Below, one piece after another: positions 6,007 through 14,209 of a DNA stretch of 64,000 nucleotides. Positions within the stretch are counted from its first letter, which is position 1; every line of letters begins with the position of its first letter. Origin of the DNA: Marinobacter nauticus (lineage in GTDB: Bacteria; Pseudomonadota; Gammaproteobacteria; Pseudomonadales; Oleiphilaceae). The stretch is taken from contig NZ_RBJB01000003.1 in the NCBI RefSeq assembly GCF_003634635.1, forward strand, positions 744,001-808,000, in the 5' to 3' direction. Below the pieces are notes generated by a model. The model ran no database searches. It worked only from the letters and a program-made list of their open reading frames with translations, and was not told the DNA's origin. Position numbers and translations under genes: made by a program.

Positions 6007-6684
6007 TTATTTCCGCAGGCATTCCCAGGAGTATTTGTTGCTGACCTTTCGGCGCTCACCTCGCCAGTAGGTCATGTAGCTACCATCACCGCCAGACCTG
6101 AGTTTGGCATCATAGTAGTCGATCTTTTCCTGAAGCCTTTTGCAGTAGGCTTCGTGTTGACGATTGTCATTGTTTGCCTGTTGCGATTGCCTGGTGTTGC
6201 TCTGCTGGCTTGTGGTCTGACGCTGGGGAGCGGTAGCAAGGCTTATAACTCGGTTTACATCGCTTCCACTGAGCCTTTCGTACCTGTTGCAGGCCGCATC
6301 CCGGAAGCCTTTACTGCGGTCTGTACCGTCTTTCCGGTATTCGTTGTTCCAAAACCTGCAGGTGTTCAGTGTCGTCTGGATAGCATGGCGATCCGGTTTG
6401 TTATCTGTTGTTTTTGACGCTGGCTTTGGCTGCACGGGTGCGGGTTCTTGCGGTGACGGCGTGATGTCTATGGACGTCATACGTCTTACCCTGGGATCGT
6501 TCCATTCTTTGATCTGGGTTTGATGGTAGGCAGATACCAACGGCGATATGTCATAGCCCAGGTGGCGCATGAAGGCCTGGCCCTGGTCTGAGATCAGCAT
6601 TGCAAATGCTATGGCAATGAAAGCGAGCGTTATCAGGTTGGCAACGAATACGGCGACGACTATTCCCAGGAACCTCAAAACCAA
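6007..6684 (-). CDS. Membrane-anchored protein with CxFW-DxAC domain, paralogue B
   Basis: A 225-residue protein. Residues about 4-32 are a hydrophobic anchor (FLGIVVAVFVANLITLAF and onward). A linker with TPSPQEPAPVQPKP follows, then a domain near residues 108-135 with TCRFWNNEY and FRDAACNRYERL, matching NCNFWRTQY and YRDMACTRLQ of the 133-residue paralogue. A Gln/Ser/Asn-rich spacer leads to a further C-terminal domain (YCKRLQEKIDYYDAKL through WECLRK) absent from the short paralogue. The four cysteines could form two disulfides. Unknown family; operon with SRAP copy 2. Confidence 0.65.
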   Translation of the reverse strand: MVLRFLGIVVAVFVANLITLAFIAIAFAMLISDQGQAFMRHLGYDISPLVSAYHQTQIKEWNDPRVRRMTSIDITPSPQEPAPVQPKPASKTTDNKPDRHAIQTTLNTCRFWNNEYRKDGTDRSKGFRDAACNRYERLSGSDVNRVISLATAPQRQTTSQQSNTRQSQQANNDNRQHEAYCKRLQEKIDYYDAKLRSGGDGSYMTYWRGERRKVSNKYSWECLRK

Positions 6685-6748
6685 CTCCTTTGATTAGGAC
6701 AGCAGGGACAATTCAGAAAGGTAGCTTACTTAACGCTCATTGGCCATA

Positions 6749-6883
6749 GGTGTCCACAGAGTGTCGACGCAACTGCGGTTTCGAGTGGTTCTATGTGGAA
6801 TGCCATTTTTGTAAGTAGCTGTTTTATCGGCTATTGTGGTTCACTGTGGGCCAATAAACAGGTGCGGCATCGGGTTCAATTCC
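6749..6883 (+). repeat. Attachment-site-like repeat B
   Basis: Second copy of the repeat at 4942-5090, matching until GGGTTCAATTCC and then diverging (AGTAGCACC instead of the tmRNA acceptor end). It lies directly before exoD, where ordinary chromosome begins, so it is a good candidate for the right boundary of the accessory region. Differences from copy A are scattered point changes. Confidence 0.6.
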
Positions 6884-6922
6884 AGTAGCACCTTCGCAGC
6901 ACTCTGGAAAAGGAAGCCAACC

Positions 6923-7519
6923 ATGAACCAGCCAAACGACCCGGAAAGCCTGACAGAGCTGGTCGCCAGAATACGGGACCATACCCGGAATCAGGATCGG
7001 GTATCAGTCGGGGATCTGATGACCGCAGTGGGTGAGCGCTCTTTTGGCCCGCTGGTCCTGCTGGCCGGCTTGGTAACGGTGGCGCCGCTTATTGGCGACA
7101 TTCCCGGCGTACCCACCTTACTGGGCTTGCTGGTTCTGCTCACCTTGGGGCAGTTGCTGTTCCAGCGCCGCTCAGTCTGGATTCCCTCCCGTTTATCGAA
7201 CCGCCATATTTCAAAACAGACACTGTTTAAGGGCCTGCAATGGGCAGACAAACCTGCGGCATTTGTCGATCACTGGACCCGGCGGCGCTTGCCCTGCTTG
7301 GTTTCCGGGGCTGGCCAGTATCTGATGGCACTGATTTGCATGGCGGTGGCCGCTGCCATGCCGATGATGGAACTTATCCCCTTCAGTGCCAATGGCGGTG
7401 GCCTGGCGCTGATGGCGTTCGGGCTGTCCATTGTCGCCCGGGACGGGCTGCTGGCTCTGGTTGCCATCGCCACTAGCGTTGGCACCGGCTGGTTGGTGAT
7501 TACAAACCTGCCCTGGTAG
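6923..7519 (+). CDS. exoD: ExoD-family membrane protein
   Basis: A 198-residue inner-membrane protein of the ExoD family. The cytoplasmic N-terminus (SLTELVARIRDHTRNQDRVSVGDLMTAVGERSFGPL) precedes hydrophobic segments at about 45-75 (LVLLAGLVTVAPLIGDIPGV and on), 135-155 and 170-198. In rhizobia ExoD affects exopolysaccharide production; elsewhere its role is unclear. The start at 6923 has AGGAA upstream, and upstream in-frame codons run into the att-like repeat. First gene after the island; single-gene unit. Confidence 0.82.
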   Translation: MNQPNDPESLTELVARIRDHTRNQDRVSVGDLMTAVGERSFGPLVLLAGLVTVAPLIGDIPGVPTLLGLLVLLTLGQLLFQRRSVWIPSRLSNRHISKQTLFKGLQWADKPAAFVDHWTRRRLPCLVSGAGQYLMALICMAVAAAMPMMELIPFSANGGGLALMAFGLSIVARDGLLALVAIATSVGTGWLVITNLPW

Positions 7520-7699
7520 GCGAACTGTCAAAAGACCTGTCACCATTTGATACAAAGCTGATGACGAATCGCTGAGCATAAAGCTGCTATTATTGCTACA
7601 TAACCTTTTGATCGCTGGCGCCTTGTTTCATTTCTCAGAGCACCAATCGTGACAGCAAGCTCAGCAAGGAGCTTTCATCTTTTTTGCAAGGATCGGTTT

Positions 7700-8587
7700 A
7701 TGTCCAGCAAAGCGAAGCAGTCCCAGAAACTCCTTCTGTTCCGCCTGTTCGGATCGCGGCTGTTTGGCATTGGCACCCTGAAAATCCGGGAAATTCTCCC
7801 GTTTCAGCGGCTAACCAAGCTACCCCATAGCCATCACGCCGTGATCGGAACCGCAACCTTCCGAGGCTCGGCCGTGCCGGTCATCGATATGTCCGCAGCC
7901 GTGGGCTACCCGGCCCTCACCCGCGAAGAGCAGGCGAAAGCGTCCATCATTGTTACTGACATTCAGCGCCAGGAAATCGGCTTTCTGGTGCGCAGTGTTC
8001 AGCAGATCATCGAGACAGACTGGAAGAGCGTGATGCCGCCGCCCAAGGCCCTGGGCGCCAACGCCTTTATTACCGGCCTGCTGGATGTGGATGGCGACAT
8101 TATCCAGTTGCTGGATGTCGAGCTACTCCTCGCCAAGGTCTACCCGGAATCGCTCGACGCCCAGACCGTGGCTCTTACGGATGTACAGAGCGAGACACTC
8201 AAATCCCTGAACATCCTCTTGGTGGATGACTCTCAGGTGGCCCGAAAGCAGCTGTCTGACGTCCTCGACAGCAAAGACATCAGCTATCACGTGACCGCCA
8301 ATGGCGACGAAGCTCTGCAGGTTCTTCTCCGGGAGCATGAGTTAGGGCACCCGATCGACATCCTGGTGAGTGACATTGAGATGCCGGGCCTGGATGGCTA
8401 CGAGCTTACTTTCGATATCCGGGATAATGCCAGCCTCCAGCAACCCTACATCATCCTGCATACTTCACTGAACAGTGAGATGAGCCTGAGCTACGCCAAT
8501 CAGGTCGGGGCCAACGAGGCCCTGACCAAGTTTGACGCAGAGGAACTGTTACAGGCCATGCTGCGCGGAGCTGCCCAGGCCGGCTAG
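7700..8587 (+). CDS. cheV: CheV-type chemotaxis coupling protein (CheW plus receiver)
   Basis: A 295-residue protein. Residues about 8-155 form a CheW domain (LLLFRLFGSRLFGIGTLKIREI, then VIGTATFRGSAVPVIDM). Residues about 173-290 form a receiver with NILLVDDSQVARKQL, phosphoacceptor Asp in ILVSDIEMPGLDGYEL, and the conserved Thr/Lys positions (HTSL, LTKFD). This is the CheV layout: it couples chemoreceptors to CheA and adapts by phosphorylation. Start chosen at ATG 7700; an upstream GTG (7649) would add 17 residues. It overlaps the convergent acetolactate-synthase-family gene by four bases. Confidence 0.88.
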   Translation: MSSKAKQSQKLLLFRLFGSRLFGIGTLKIREILPFQRLTKLPHSHHAVIGTATFRGSAVPVIDMSAAVGYPALTREEQAKASIIVTDIQRQEIGFLVRSVQQIIETDWKSVMPPPKALGANAFITGLLDVDGDIIQLLDVELLLAKVYPESLDAQTVALTDVQSETLKSLNILLVDDSQVARKQLSDVLDSKDISYHVTANGDEALQVLLREHELGHPIDILVSDIEMPGLDGYELTFDIRDNASLQQPYIILHTSLNSEMSLSYANQVGANEALTKFDAEELLQAMLRGAAQAG

Positions 8588-10254
8588 AGCCGGCAGGTGA
8601 GCTCCGCCAGCTCTTCATCAAAAACTCGCCGGTTCTCGCTGTAGTCCACCGGCACATCCACCAGGTGAACCCCCCCGGCCTCCAGTGCACGCTCGAGGGT
8701 CGGGCGCAATTCTTCGGTACGGGTAACCCTGTGGCCAACGGCACCGTAGGAGTCCGCGTATTTCACGAAATCCGGGTTGCGGTAATCCAACCCGAAATCT
8801 TCATAGCCATCCTGCCCCTGCTTCCATTTGATCATGCCGTACGCGCTGTCGTTGATGATCAGCACGACCAGGTTCAGCCCAAGGCGAACAGCCGTCTCCA
8901 GCTCCTGGCTGTTCATCATGAAGCCGCCATCACCGCAGATCGACATAACCTTCAGCTCCGGATAAAGCATAGCCGCCATCATGCCGCTGGGCAGGCCCGC
9001 ACCCATGGAGGCCAGAGAATTGTCCAGTAGCACGGTGTTGTTGTCGTAAGCCGGGTAGTTGCGGGCAAACCAGAGTTTGTACATGCCGTTATCCAGCGCG
9101 ATGATGCCGTCATCCGGCATCACCGATCGGACATCGTGGACAATGCGCTGGGGAATCACCGGGAAGCGGTCATCAGTGGCCCGCTCCTGAAGATGTTTGT
9201 CGACCGCCTGCTTCACTTCCATCAGGCCGGTGAAATCGTGGTTGGCACATTGTCCGCAGTGCTCGGCCATGTACTCCACACTGTTCGCAATGTCACCCAC
9301 CACCTCATGCTGCGGAAAATACACCGGGTCGACATCGGCCCCGCTGAAATTCACATGGATGACTTTTTTACCGCCCGGAGTCATAAAGAACGGCGGCTTC
9401 TCCACTACATCGTGGCCGACGTTGATCACCAGATCCGCCCGGTCGATTGCGCAGTGAACGAAATCGCCGGCGGACAGGGCTGCATTGCCCATGTAACGGG
9501 GATGACGCTCATCAATCACACCCTTACCCATCTGAGTGGTGAAAAACGGAATGCCCGTCACATCCACCAGGTGCAGCAAGGCTTTGGACACCCGTTTACG
9601 GTTGGCGCCGGCGCCAATCATGATCAGTGGATGATGGGCCCTGCGCAGCATGTCGCAGGCCATGTCCAGGCTCTTCTCACTGGCCGTTGGCCGACGGGCA
9701 TCACTGGGATTAAAGATATGAATGCCCGCTTCGGCGGACTCCTCGGCAATGTCCTCGGGCAACTCCAGGTGCACAGCTCCGGGGCGCTCTTCCGAGGCAA
9801 GGCGAACCGCTTCACGAACCTTGGCGGGAATGGTGTTGGCGTTGCTGATCTGGCGAGTGTATTTGGTAAGCGGCCGCATCAGATCTACCACATCCAGAAT
9901 CTGGAACAGCCCCTGCTTGGAGGACTTGATGGGCTTCTGGCCGGAAATCATCATCATGGGCATGCCGCCCAGCTGGGCGTAGGCGGCAGCCGTCACCAGG
10001 TTGGTGGCGCCCGGCCCAAGCGTGGACAGGCAAACTCCCACCTGGCCAGTCAGTCGCCCATAGGTCGCCGCCATAAAGCCGGCAGCCTGTTCATGCCGGT
10101 TCAGCACCAGGCGGATACTGGAATTGCGTAACGCTTCCAGGAAGGCGAGATTCTCTTCGCCGGGCACGGCGAAAATGTATTTTACGCCTTCATTCTCAAG
10201 TGCCCGGATAAACACTTCGGCGCCGTTAAGCGCCTGACGATGATCATTGGCCAT
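8584..10254 (-). CDS. ThDP-dependent enzyme, acetolactate synthase large-subunit family
   Basis: A 556-residue ThDP enzyme. The N-terminal PYR domain has IFAVPGEENLAFLEAL and the catalytic Glu in LVLNRHEQAAGFMAATYGRLTGQ. The central domain has GMPMMMISGQKP and HPLIMIGAGANRKR. The C-terminal PP domain has the Mg/ThDP motif GDGGFMMNSQELETA through NDSAYGMIKWKQ. Length fits AlsS/IlvB-type enzymes that condense pyruvate to acetolactate. There is no regulatory small-subunit gene next to it, so a biosynthetic IlvB holoenzyme is less likely than a stand-alone or related ThDP lyase. It is downstream of mqo on the same strand, with a hairpin over its ribosome site. Confidence 0.85.
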   Translation of the reverse strand: MANDHRQALNGAEVFIRALENEGVKYIFAVPGEENLAFLEALRNSSIRLVLNRHEQAAGFMAATYGRLTGQVGVCLSTLGPGATNLVTAAAYAQLGGMPMMMISGQKPIKSSKQGLFQILDVVDLMRPLTKYTRQISNANTIPAKVREAVRLASEERPGAVHLELPEDIAEESAEAGIHIFNPSDARRPTASEKSLDMACDMLRRAHHPLIMIGAGANRKRVSKALLHLVDVTGIPFFTTQMGKGVIDERHPRYMGNAALSAGDFVHCAIDRADLVINVGHDVVEKPPFFMTPGGKKVIHVNFSGADVDPVYFPQHEVVGDIANSVEYMAEHCGQCANHDFTGLMEVKQAVDKHLQERATDDRFPVIPQRIVHDVRSVMPDDGIIALDNGMYKLWFARNYPAYDNNTVLLDNSLASMGAGLPSGMMAAMLYPELKVMSICGDGGFMMNSQELETAVRLGLNLVVLIINDSAYGMIKWKQGQDGYEDFGLDYRNPDFVKYADSYGAVGHRVTRTEELRPTLERALEAGGVHLVDVPVDYSENRRVFDEELAELTCRL

Positions 10255-10260
10255 AACTGT

Positions 10261-10292
10261 CCTCTTGATCTGAGAATTCTCAAATCAAGAGG
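10261..10292 (-). promoter_or_regulatory. Hairpin sequestering the ribosome site of the ThDP enzyme
   Basis: On the minus strand CCTCTTGAT, a GAGAATTCTC-containing centre, and ATCAAGAGG form a near-perfect hairpin between mqo and the ThDP enzyme gene. The 3' arm contains AAGAGGA, the ribosome site of the gene starting at 10254. No T-tract follows, so it does not look like a terminator. It could limit translation of the downstream gene. Confidence 0.5.
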
Positions 10293-10298
10293 ATAGCA

Positions 10299-11780
10299 TT
10301 ACCTGAGCTTGAGCGTTGACAGGGTCCGTTCACGAACGCTGTTGAGCAGCTCCTCATTATCCACCAGAGACTGGCCATAGGATGGCACCAGCTCCTTCAT
10401 GCGGGACTGCCACTGCTCGCTCTTGATCTTCTCCGGGAAGCAGCGCTCAAGCACATTGATCATGGCATTAGCCGCAGTAGAAGCCCCGGGAGAGGCACCC
10501 AGCAAGGCGGCGAGGGTGCCGTCTTTGGCTGCGACAATCTCGGTGCCGAACTCAAGCTTGCCACCACCCTCTTCGGTCTGCTTGATAATCTGCACCCGCT
10601 GGCCAGCCATCTGCAACTTCCAGTCATCTTCACGGGCATCCGGGAAGAAGTTGCGCAGGGAATTCACACGGTCGGCATGGGATTGGAACACTTCGCCGAT
10701 CAGATAACGGGTGAGGTCCATGTTGCTCTTGCTGACTGACAGCATCGGGCGCAGGTTGGTAGCGCGCACCGAACCAATCAGATCGAAGATGGAGCCCTGC
10801 TTCAGGAAGCGGGTGGTGAAGCCAGCAAACGGTCCGAACAGCAGGGCAGGTTCGCCATTGATGATGCGGGTATCCAGGTGAGGGACAGACATCGGCGGCG
10901 CGCCAATCGGTGCCTTACCGTACACTTTGGAATGGTGCTCCTTGACGATGTCCGGCTTCTGGCACACCAGCCACTGACCACTGACCGGGAAGCCACCGTA
11001 ACCGCGGGCCTCATCAATGCCAGACTTCTGCAGCAACGGCAGCGCGCCACCACCAGCACCGAGGAACACGAAACCGGCTTCCAGCTTGGTCAGTTCGCCG
11101 GTTTTCTGGTTTTTCACCCGCAGTTTCCAGCGGCCATTGTCGCGCTGATCAATGTAGTGCACCGGGCTGCTGAGCATCAGTTCAAAGTTGGGCTGGGTTT
11201 CCAGCCATTTCACCATGCTTCGGGTCAATGAACCGAAATCCACGTCGGAACCATGTTTGATCCGGGTCGCGGCCACACGCTGCATAGGATCACGGTGGCG
11301 AACTACCAGCGGCATCCACTCTTCGAGATCGTCCGGGCTTTCCGTGTATTCCATTTCCTGGAACAGGTGGTGCCCGCTCAGACGCTCGTAACGGCGCTTT
11401 AGAAACGCCACGTCTTTCTCGCCCCAGACGAAACTCTGGTGTGGCGTACGATTAATGAAAGAAGTCGGCTCCGGCAGGATGCCCTGCTCCACCAGGTAAG
11501 ACCAGAACTGCAACGACACCTCGAACTGGGCATTGATTTTCAACGCCCGCTCAATCTCGACATCGCCATCATCGGTTTCGGGGGTGTAGTTCAGCTCGCA
11601 GTAACCGGCATGCCCGGTACCTGCATTGTTCCATCCGTCGGTGCTCTCATGGGCAACGTGGTCAAGACGTTCCACCATGACGATGTCCAGGGACGGATCC
11701 AGCTGCCTGAGCATCATGCCGAGGGTCGCGCTCATGACGCCCCCACCGACCAGCACTACATCTGCCTGTCTAACGGCCAT
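10299..11780 (-). CDS. mqo: Malate:quinone oxidoreductase
   Basis: A 493-residue FAD-dependent, membrane-associated enzyme that oxidises malate to oxaloacetate and reduces the quinone pool. The N-terminal dinucleotide-binding motif reads VVLVGGGVMSATLGMML. Family blocks include DGWNNAGTGHAGYCELNYTP, QSFVWGE, VFLGAGGGALPLLQKSGI, GGFPVSGQWLVC, LLFGPFAGFTTRFLK and SPGASTAANAM. Length matches the family (~490). It supplies the TCA cycle together with fumC in this window. Start with AGGGTG six bases upstream. Confidence 0.95.
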   Translation of the reverse strand: MAVRQADVVLVGGGVMSATLGMMLRQLDPSLDIVMVERLDHVAHESTDGWNNAGTGHAGYCELNYTPETDDGDVEIERALKINAQFEVSLQFWSYLVEQGILPEPTSFINRTPHQSFVWGEKDVAFLKRRYERLSGHHLFQEMEYTESPDDLEEWMPLVVRHRDPMQRVAATRIKHGSDVDFGSLTRSMVKWLETQPNFELMLSSPVHYIDQRDNGRWKLRVKNQKTGELTKLEAGFVFLGAGGGALPLLQKSGIDEARGYGGFPVSGQWLVCQKPDIVKEHHSKVYGKAPIGAPPMSVPHLDTRIINGEPALLFGPFAGFTTRFLKQGSIFDLIGSVRATNLRPMLSVSKSNMDLTRYLIGEVFQSHADRVNSLRNFFPDAREDDWKLQMAGQRVQIIKQTEEGGGKLEFGTEIVAAKDGTLAALLGASPGASTAANAMINVLERCFPEKIKSEQWQSRMKELVPSYGQSLVDNEELLNSVRERTLSTLKLR

Positions 11781-12243
11781 TGGTTTTCACCCTAGCTTAG
11801 TGTTGAAGCCTGCTGCCACTCCACGATCAGCAAAGTGGCCTGTCGGAAGCCGGCCTGGCGCGAGGTAGACGGCGCTGCCGTGAGCTTCCGGTCTGAAATT
11901 GCGCGCAATTATCCCGATTTTCGCCGAAAGAATAAATTGCGATTATCAATTGATGCGTGTCGGTTGCGGGCACGGCTGGCACCAGTGGTGCAATTACCGG
12001 TGTGTTGGCACATTGCCCGTCATCTTATCGTTTTGCCGGGATTGTCTCGTGTTTTGTTAACAATATCAGCGCCACTTTAGTCTGATACCCCGGCACCCAA
12101 CCATTGGATCATCCGTAGTTACCTGCAACGGCGCGCATCTCAGTGCTGACCAATCGCCCCCTAATACGGTATCTTGTGCGCCAAACACTTTCCTCCGGGC
12201 CATGGGCCGGAGTTTCCGACGTTAATCTTTTTGAGGTTTCTCT
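11781..12243. other. 463-bp divergent intergenic region
   Basis: This separates mqo (minus) from the cation exchanger gene (plus). I see no coding sequence. A hairpin with arms CTCCGG and CCGGAG (12193-12212) lies about 30 bases before the exchanger start, and the exchanger ribosome site is TTGAGG. No strong promoter match stands out; AT-rich patches lie near 11930-11955 and 12040-12065. Confidence 0.5.
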
Positions 12244-13221
12244 ATGTTGATGGCCATCGGTGCCGTTATTGCCGGCCTGATCCTGCTGGTCTGGAGCGCG
12301 GACAAATTTGTGGAAGGAGCCGCCGCCACCGCGAAACACCTGGGCATGCCTACGCTACTGATCGGCATGGTCATTATCGGCTTCGGCACCTCTGCTCCGG
12401 AACTTGCGGTCTCTGCCATGGCTGCGTCTGACGGCAACCCCGGCCTGGCTCTCGGAAACGGGTACGGCTCCAATATCACCAACATCGCCCTGATTGTTGG
12501 CCTGACCGCCATCATCGCGCCGATCGCTGTGCACTCACAGGTGATCCGCAAAGAACTGCCACTACTGGTCGTACTCACTCTGATTGCCGGTGCGCAACTG
12601 ATCGACGGAGAGCTGAGCCGACTGGATGGCTGGGTGCTTCTGGGCGTCTTTGCCGCGGTCATGGGTTGGTCCATCTATCAGGGGATACGTGGCAAAGCTG
12701 ACCCGCTTGGAGGGGATGCTGAGTCCGAAATCGTTGCCCACCCCATGCCCCTGAAAACCGCAATTATCTGGCTGGTAATCGGGCTGATTCTGCTGATTGT
12801 CAGTTCAAGGCTTCTGGTGTGGGGTGCGGTCGCTATTGCCCAGAGCCTGGGTGTGAGTGATCTGATCATAGGCCTGACCATTGTCGCTATCGGCACATCA
12901 CTGCCGGAGCTGGCCTCAGCTATTGCCGCCGTGAAGAAGAACGAGCACGACCTGATTCTGGGCAACATCCTGGGCTCAGGCATCTTCAACACCCTGGCCG
13001 TGGTGGGGCTCGCCGCGGCGATTCAACCGTTGTCGGTAGACCCTGAGGTGCTGTACCGGGACTGGACGTTAATGCTGGGCCTGACTCTGGCGCTTCTGGT
13101 CATGGGCTTCGGCCTGACCGGTTGGCGCAAACTCGTATCGAGGGTTGACGGTGCCCTGCTGCTGGCCGTTTACATCGGTTACACCGGCTATCTGTTCTCT
13201 ACCGTGGTCTCCGCCGCCTGA
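12244..13221 (+). CDS. Calcium/sodium antiporter, CaCA family (YrbG-like)
   Basis: A 325-residue inner-membrane exchanger with two homologous halves. Each has the alpha-repeat signature: GFGTSAPELAVSAMAA near residue 40 and AIGTSLPELASAIAAV near residue 220, each followed by GN-containing helices (LGNGYGSNITNIAL and LGNILGSGIFNTLAVV). About ten hydrophobic helices and a short charged middle loop (GKADPLGGDAE) agree with YrbG. Predicted role: Ca2+/Na+ or Ca2+/H+ exchange across the inner membrane. Single gene, convergent with the PlsC gene. Confidence 0.92.
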   Translation: MLMAIGAVIAGLILLVWSADKFVEGAAATAKHLGMPTLLIGMVIIGFGTSAPELAVSAMAASDGNPGLALGNGYGSNITNIALIVGLTAIIAPIAVHSQVIRKELPLLVVLTLIAGAQLIDGELSRLDGWVLLGVFAAVMGWSIYQGIRGKADPLGGDAESEIVAHPMPLKTAIIWLVIGLILLIVSSRLLVWGAVAIAQSLGVSDLIIGLTIVAIGTSLPELASAIAAVKKNEHDLILGNILGSGIFNTLAVVGLAAAIQPLSVDPEVLYRDWTLMLGLTLALLVMGFGLTGWRKLVSRVDGALLLAVYIGYTGYLFSTVVSAA

Positions 13222-13240
13222 GCATCGCCGGCGGGGCAGC

Positions 13241-14005
13241 TTATTCTGCCTCGCCGTTGCCCAGTAATTCCTCCAGATTCTCCCGCACGCCCGCCATAAT
13301 CTCCGCAATGTCGTCCTTGCTTTTTCCTGCCGTGTCGATGGGGGTGCCCACGCGCACATCCACCGGCTGCCCAAGGTTAATCTGCCAGGTGCGCGCGGGC
13401 AGCACCCGATGAATCCCCCGAATAGCCACCGGTACAATCACAGCCTGAGTATCCAGGGCCAGGTGAAAGCAGCCTTTCTTGAAGGGTAACAGCTGACCGT
13501 CCGGAGAGCGGGTGCCTTCCGGGGCTGCCCACAACACAATGCCACTTTCCATCATCTGACGGGCTTTCTCCAGATCCTTCACCGCCCGGTTTCGACGGGA
13601 ACGGTCAATAGATGGAAACTCGGCCGCCCTCATGGCCTGCCCCAGCAGAGGAATGCTGAACAGCTCTTTTTTGGCGAGCATGCGGATTGAACCTGGCAGC
13701 GACACGAAACTGACCGGTATGTCGTAGTGGCTGGCATGGGTGCTCATGATGATGTAGCGCCGGCCATCGTTGAAGTCCGGCACTTCTCCGCGAACAACCA
13801 GGCTCGCCCGAACCAGCCGCAACAACGCCGCCGACCATTCCCGGCAATATTTGTCGACAATCGGCCGGTTCAGGCGTCCGAACAGGGCCCGCAACAGGAT
13901 CAAGAGCGAGTACAGCGCTGTCAGCCCCACGGAGCCAATCACGACGCCGGCACGTCGGAGCAGGGTGGCCGACTCGGTAAGCGGGCTCAGATTCAGTCGC
14001 TTCAT
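13241..14005 (-). CDS. 1-acyl-glycerol-3-phosphate acyltransferase (PlsC-like)
   Basis: A 254-residue membrane acyltransferase. The catalytic H-x4-D motif is in STHASHYDIPV, the glycerol-phosphate-binding block in FPSIDRSRRNRA, and EGTRSPDGQLLPFKKG is the third conserved block. An N-terminal hydrophobic segment (VVIGSVGLTALYSLLILL) anchors it. Role: acylation of lysophosphatidic acid or a related lysolipid. The start at 14005 has TGAGG upstream; the longer in-frame extension encodes low-complexity sequence unlike the family. Confidence 0.9.
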   Translation of the reverse strand: MKRLNLSPLTESATLLRRAGVVIGSVGLTALYSLLILLRALFGRLNRPIVDKYCREWSAALLRLVRASLVVRGEVPDFNDGRRYIIMSTHASHYDIPVSFVSLPGSIRMLAKKELFSIPLLGQAMRAAEFPSIDRSRRNRAVKDLEKARQMMESGIVLWAAPEGTRSPDGQLLPFKKGCFHLALDTQAVIVPVAIRGIHRVLPARTWQINLGQPVDVRVGTPIDTAGKSKDDIAEIMAGVRENLEELLGNGEAE

Positions 14006-14209
14006 TTTGAATACCTCAGGAACATTCCGGCCGGCGCCTGCAGGGGCCGGACAATAGCGGCGGATTATACCGGCTCCCGGACCCACTGAATAACACCTGA
14101 ATATTTGATCAATTATTAACCAGGATCTATACGTAATAAGGTTATACATACGCAAACCGAACCGCGTATTCGCCCGTCCGCAAACAAGACCAAAGACTGG
14201 AGACGGAAC

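Noticed and set aside
6836-6922. N-terminal extension of ExoD
   Set aside because: It is encoded by the attachment-like repeat; the ATG at 6923 has its own ribosome site and matches the family start.
9136-10131. 331-codon plus-strand reading frame
   Set aside because: It lies wholly antisense to the ThDP enzyme gene, in a GC-rich frame shadow, without start signals.
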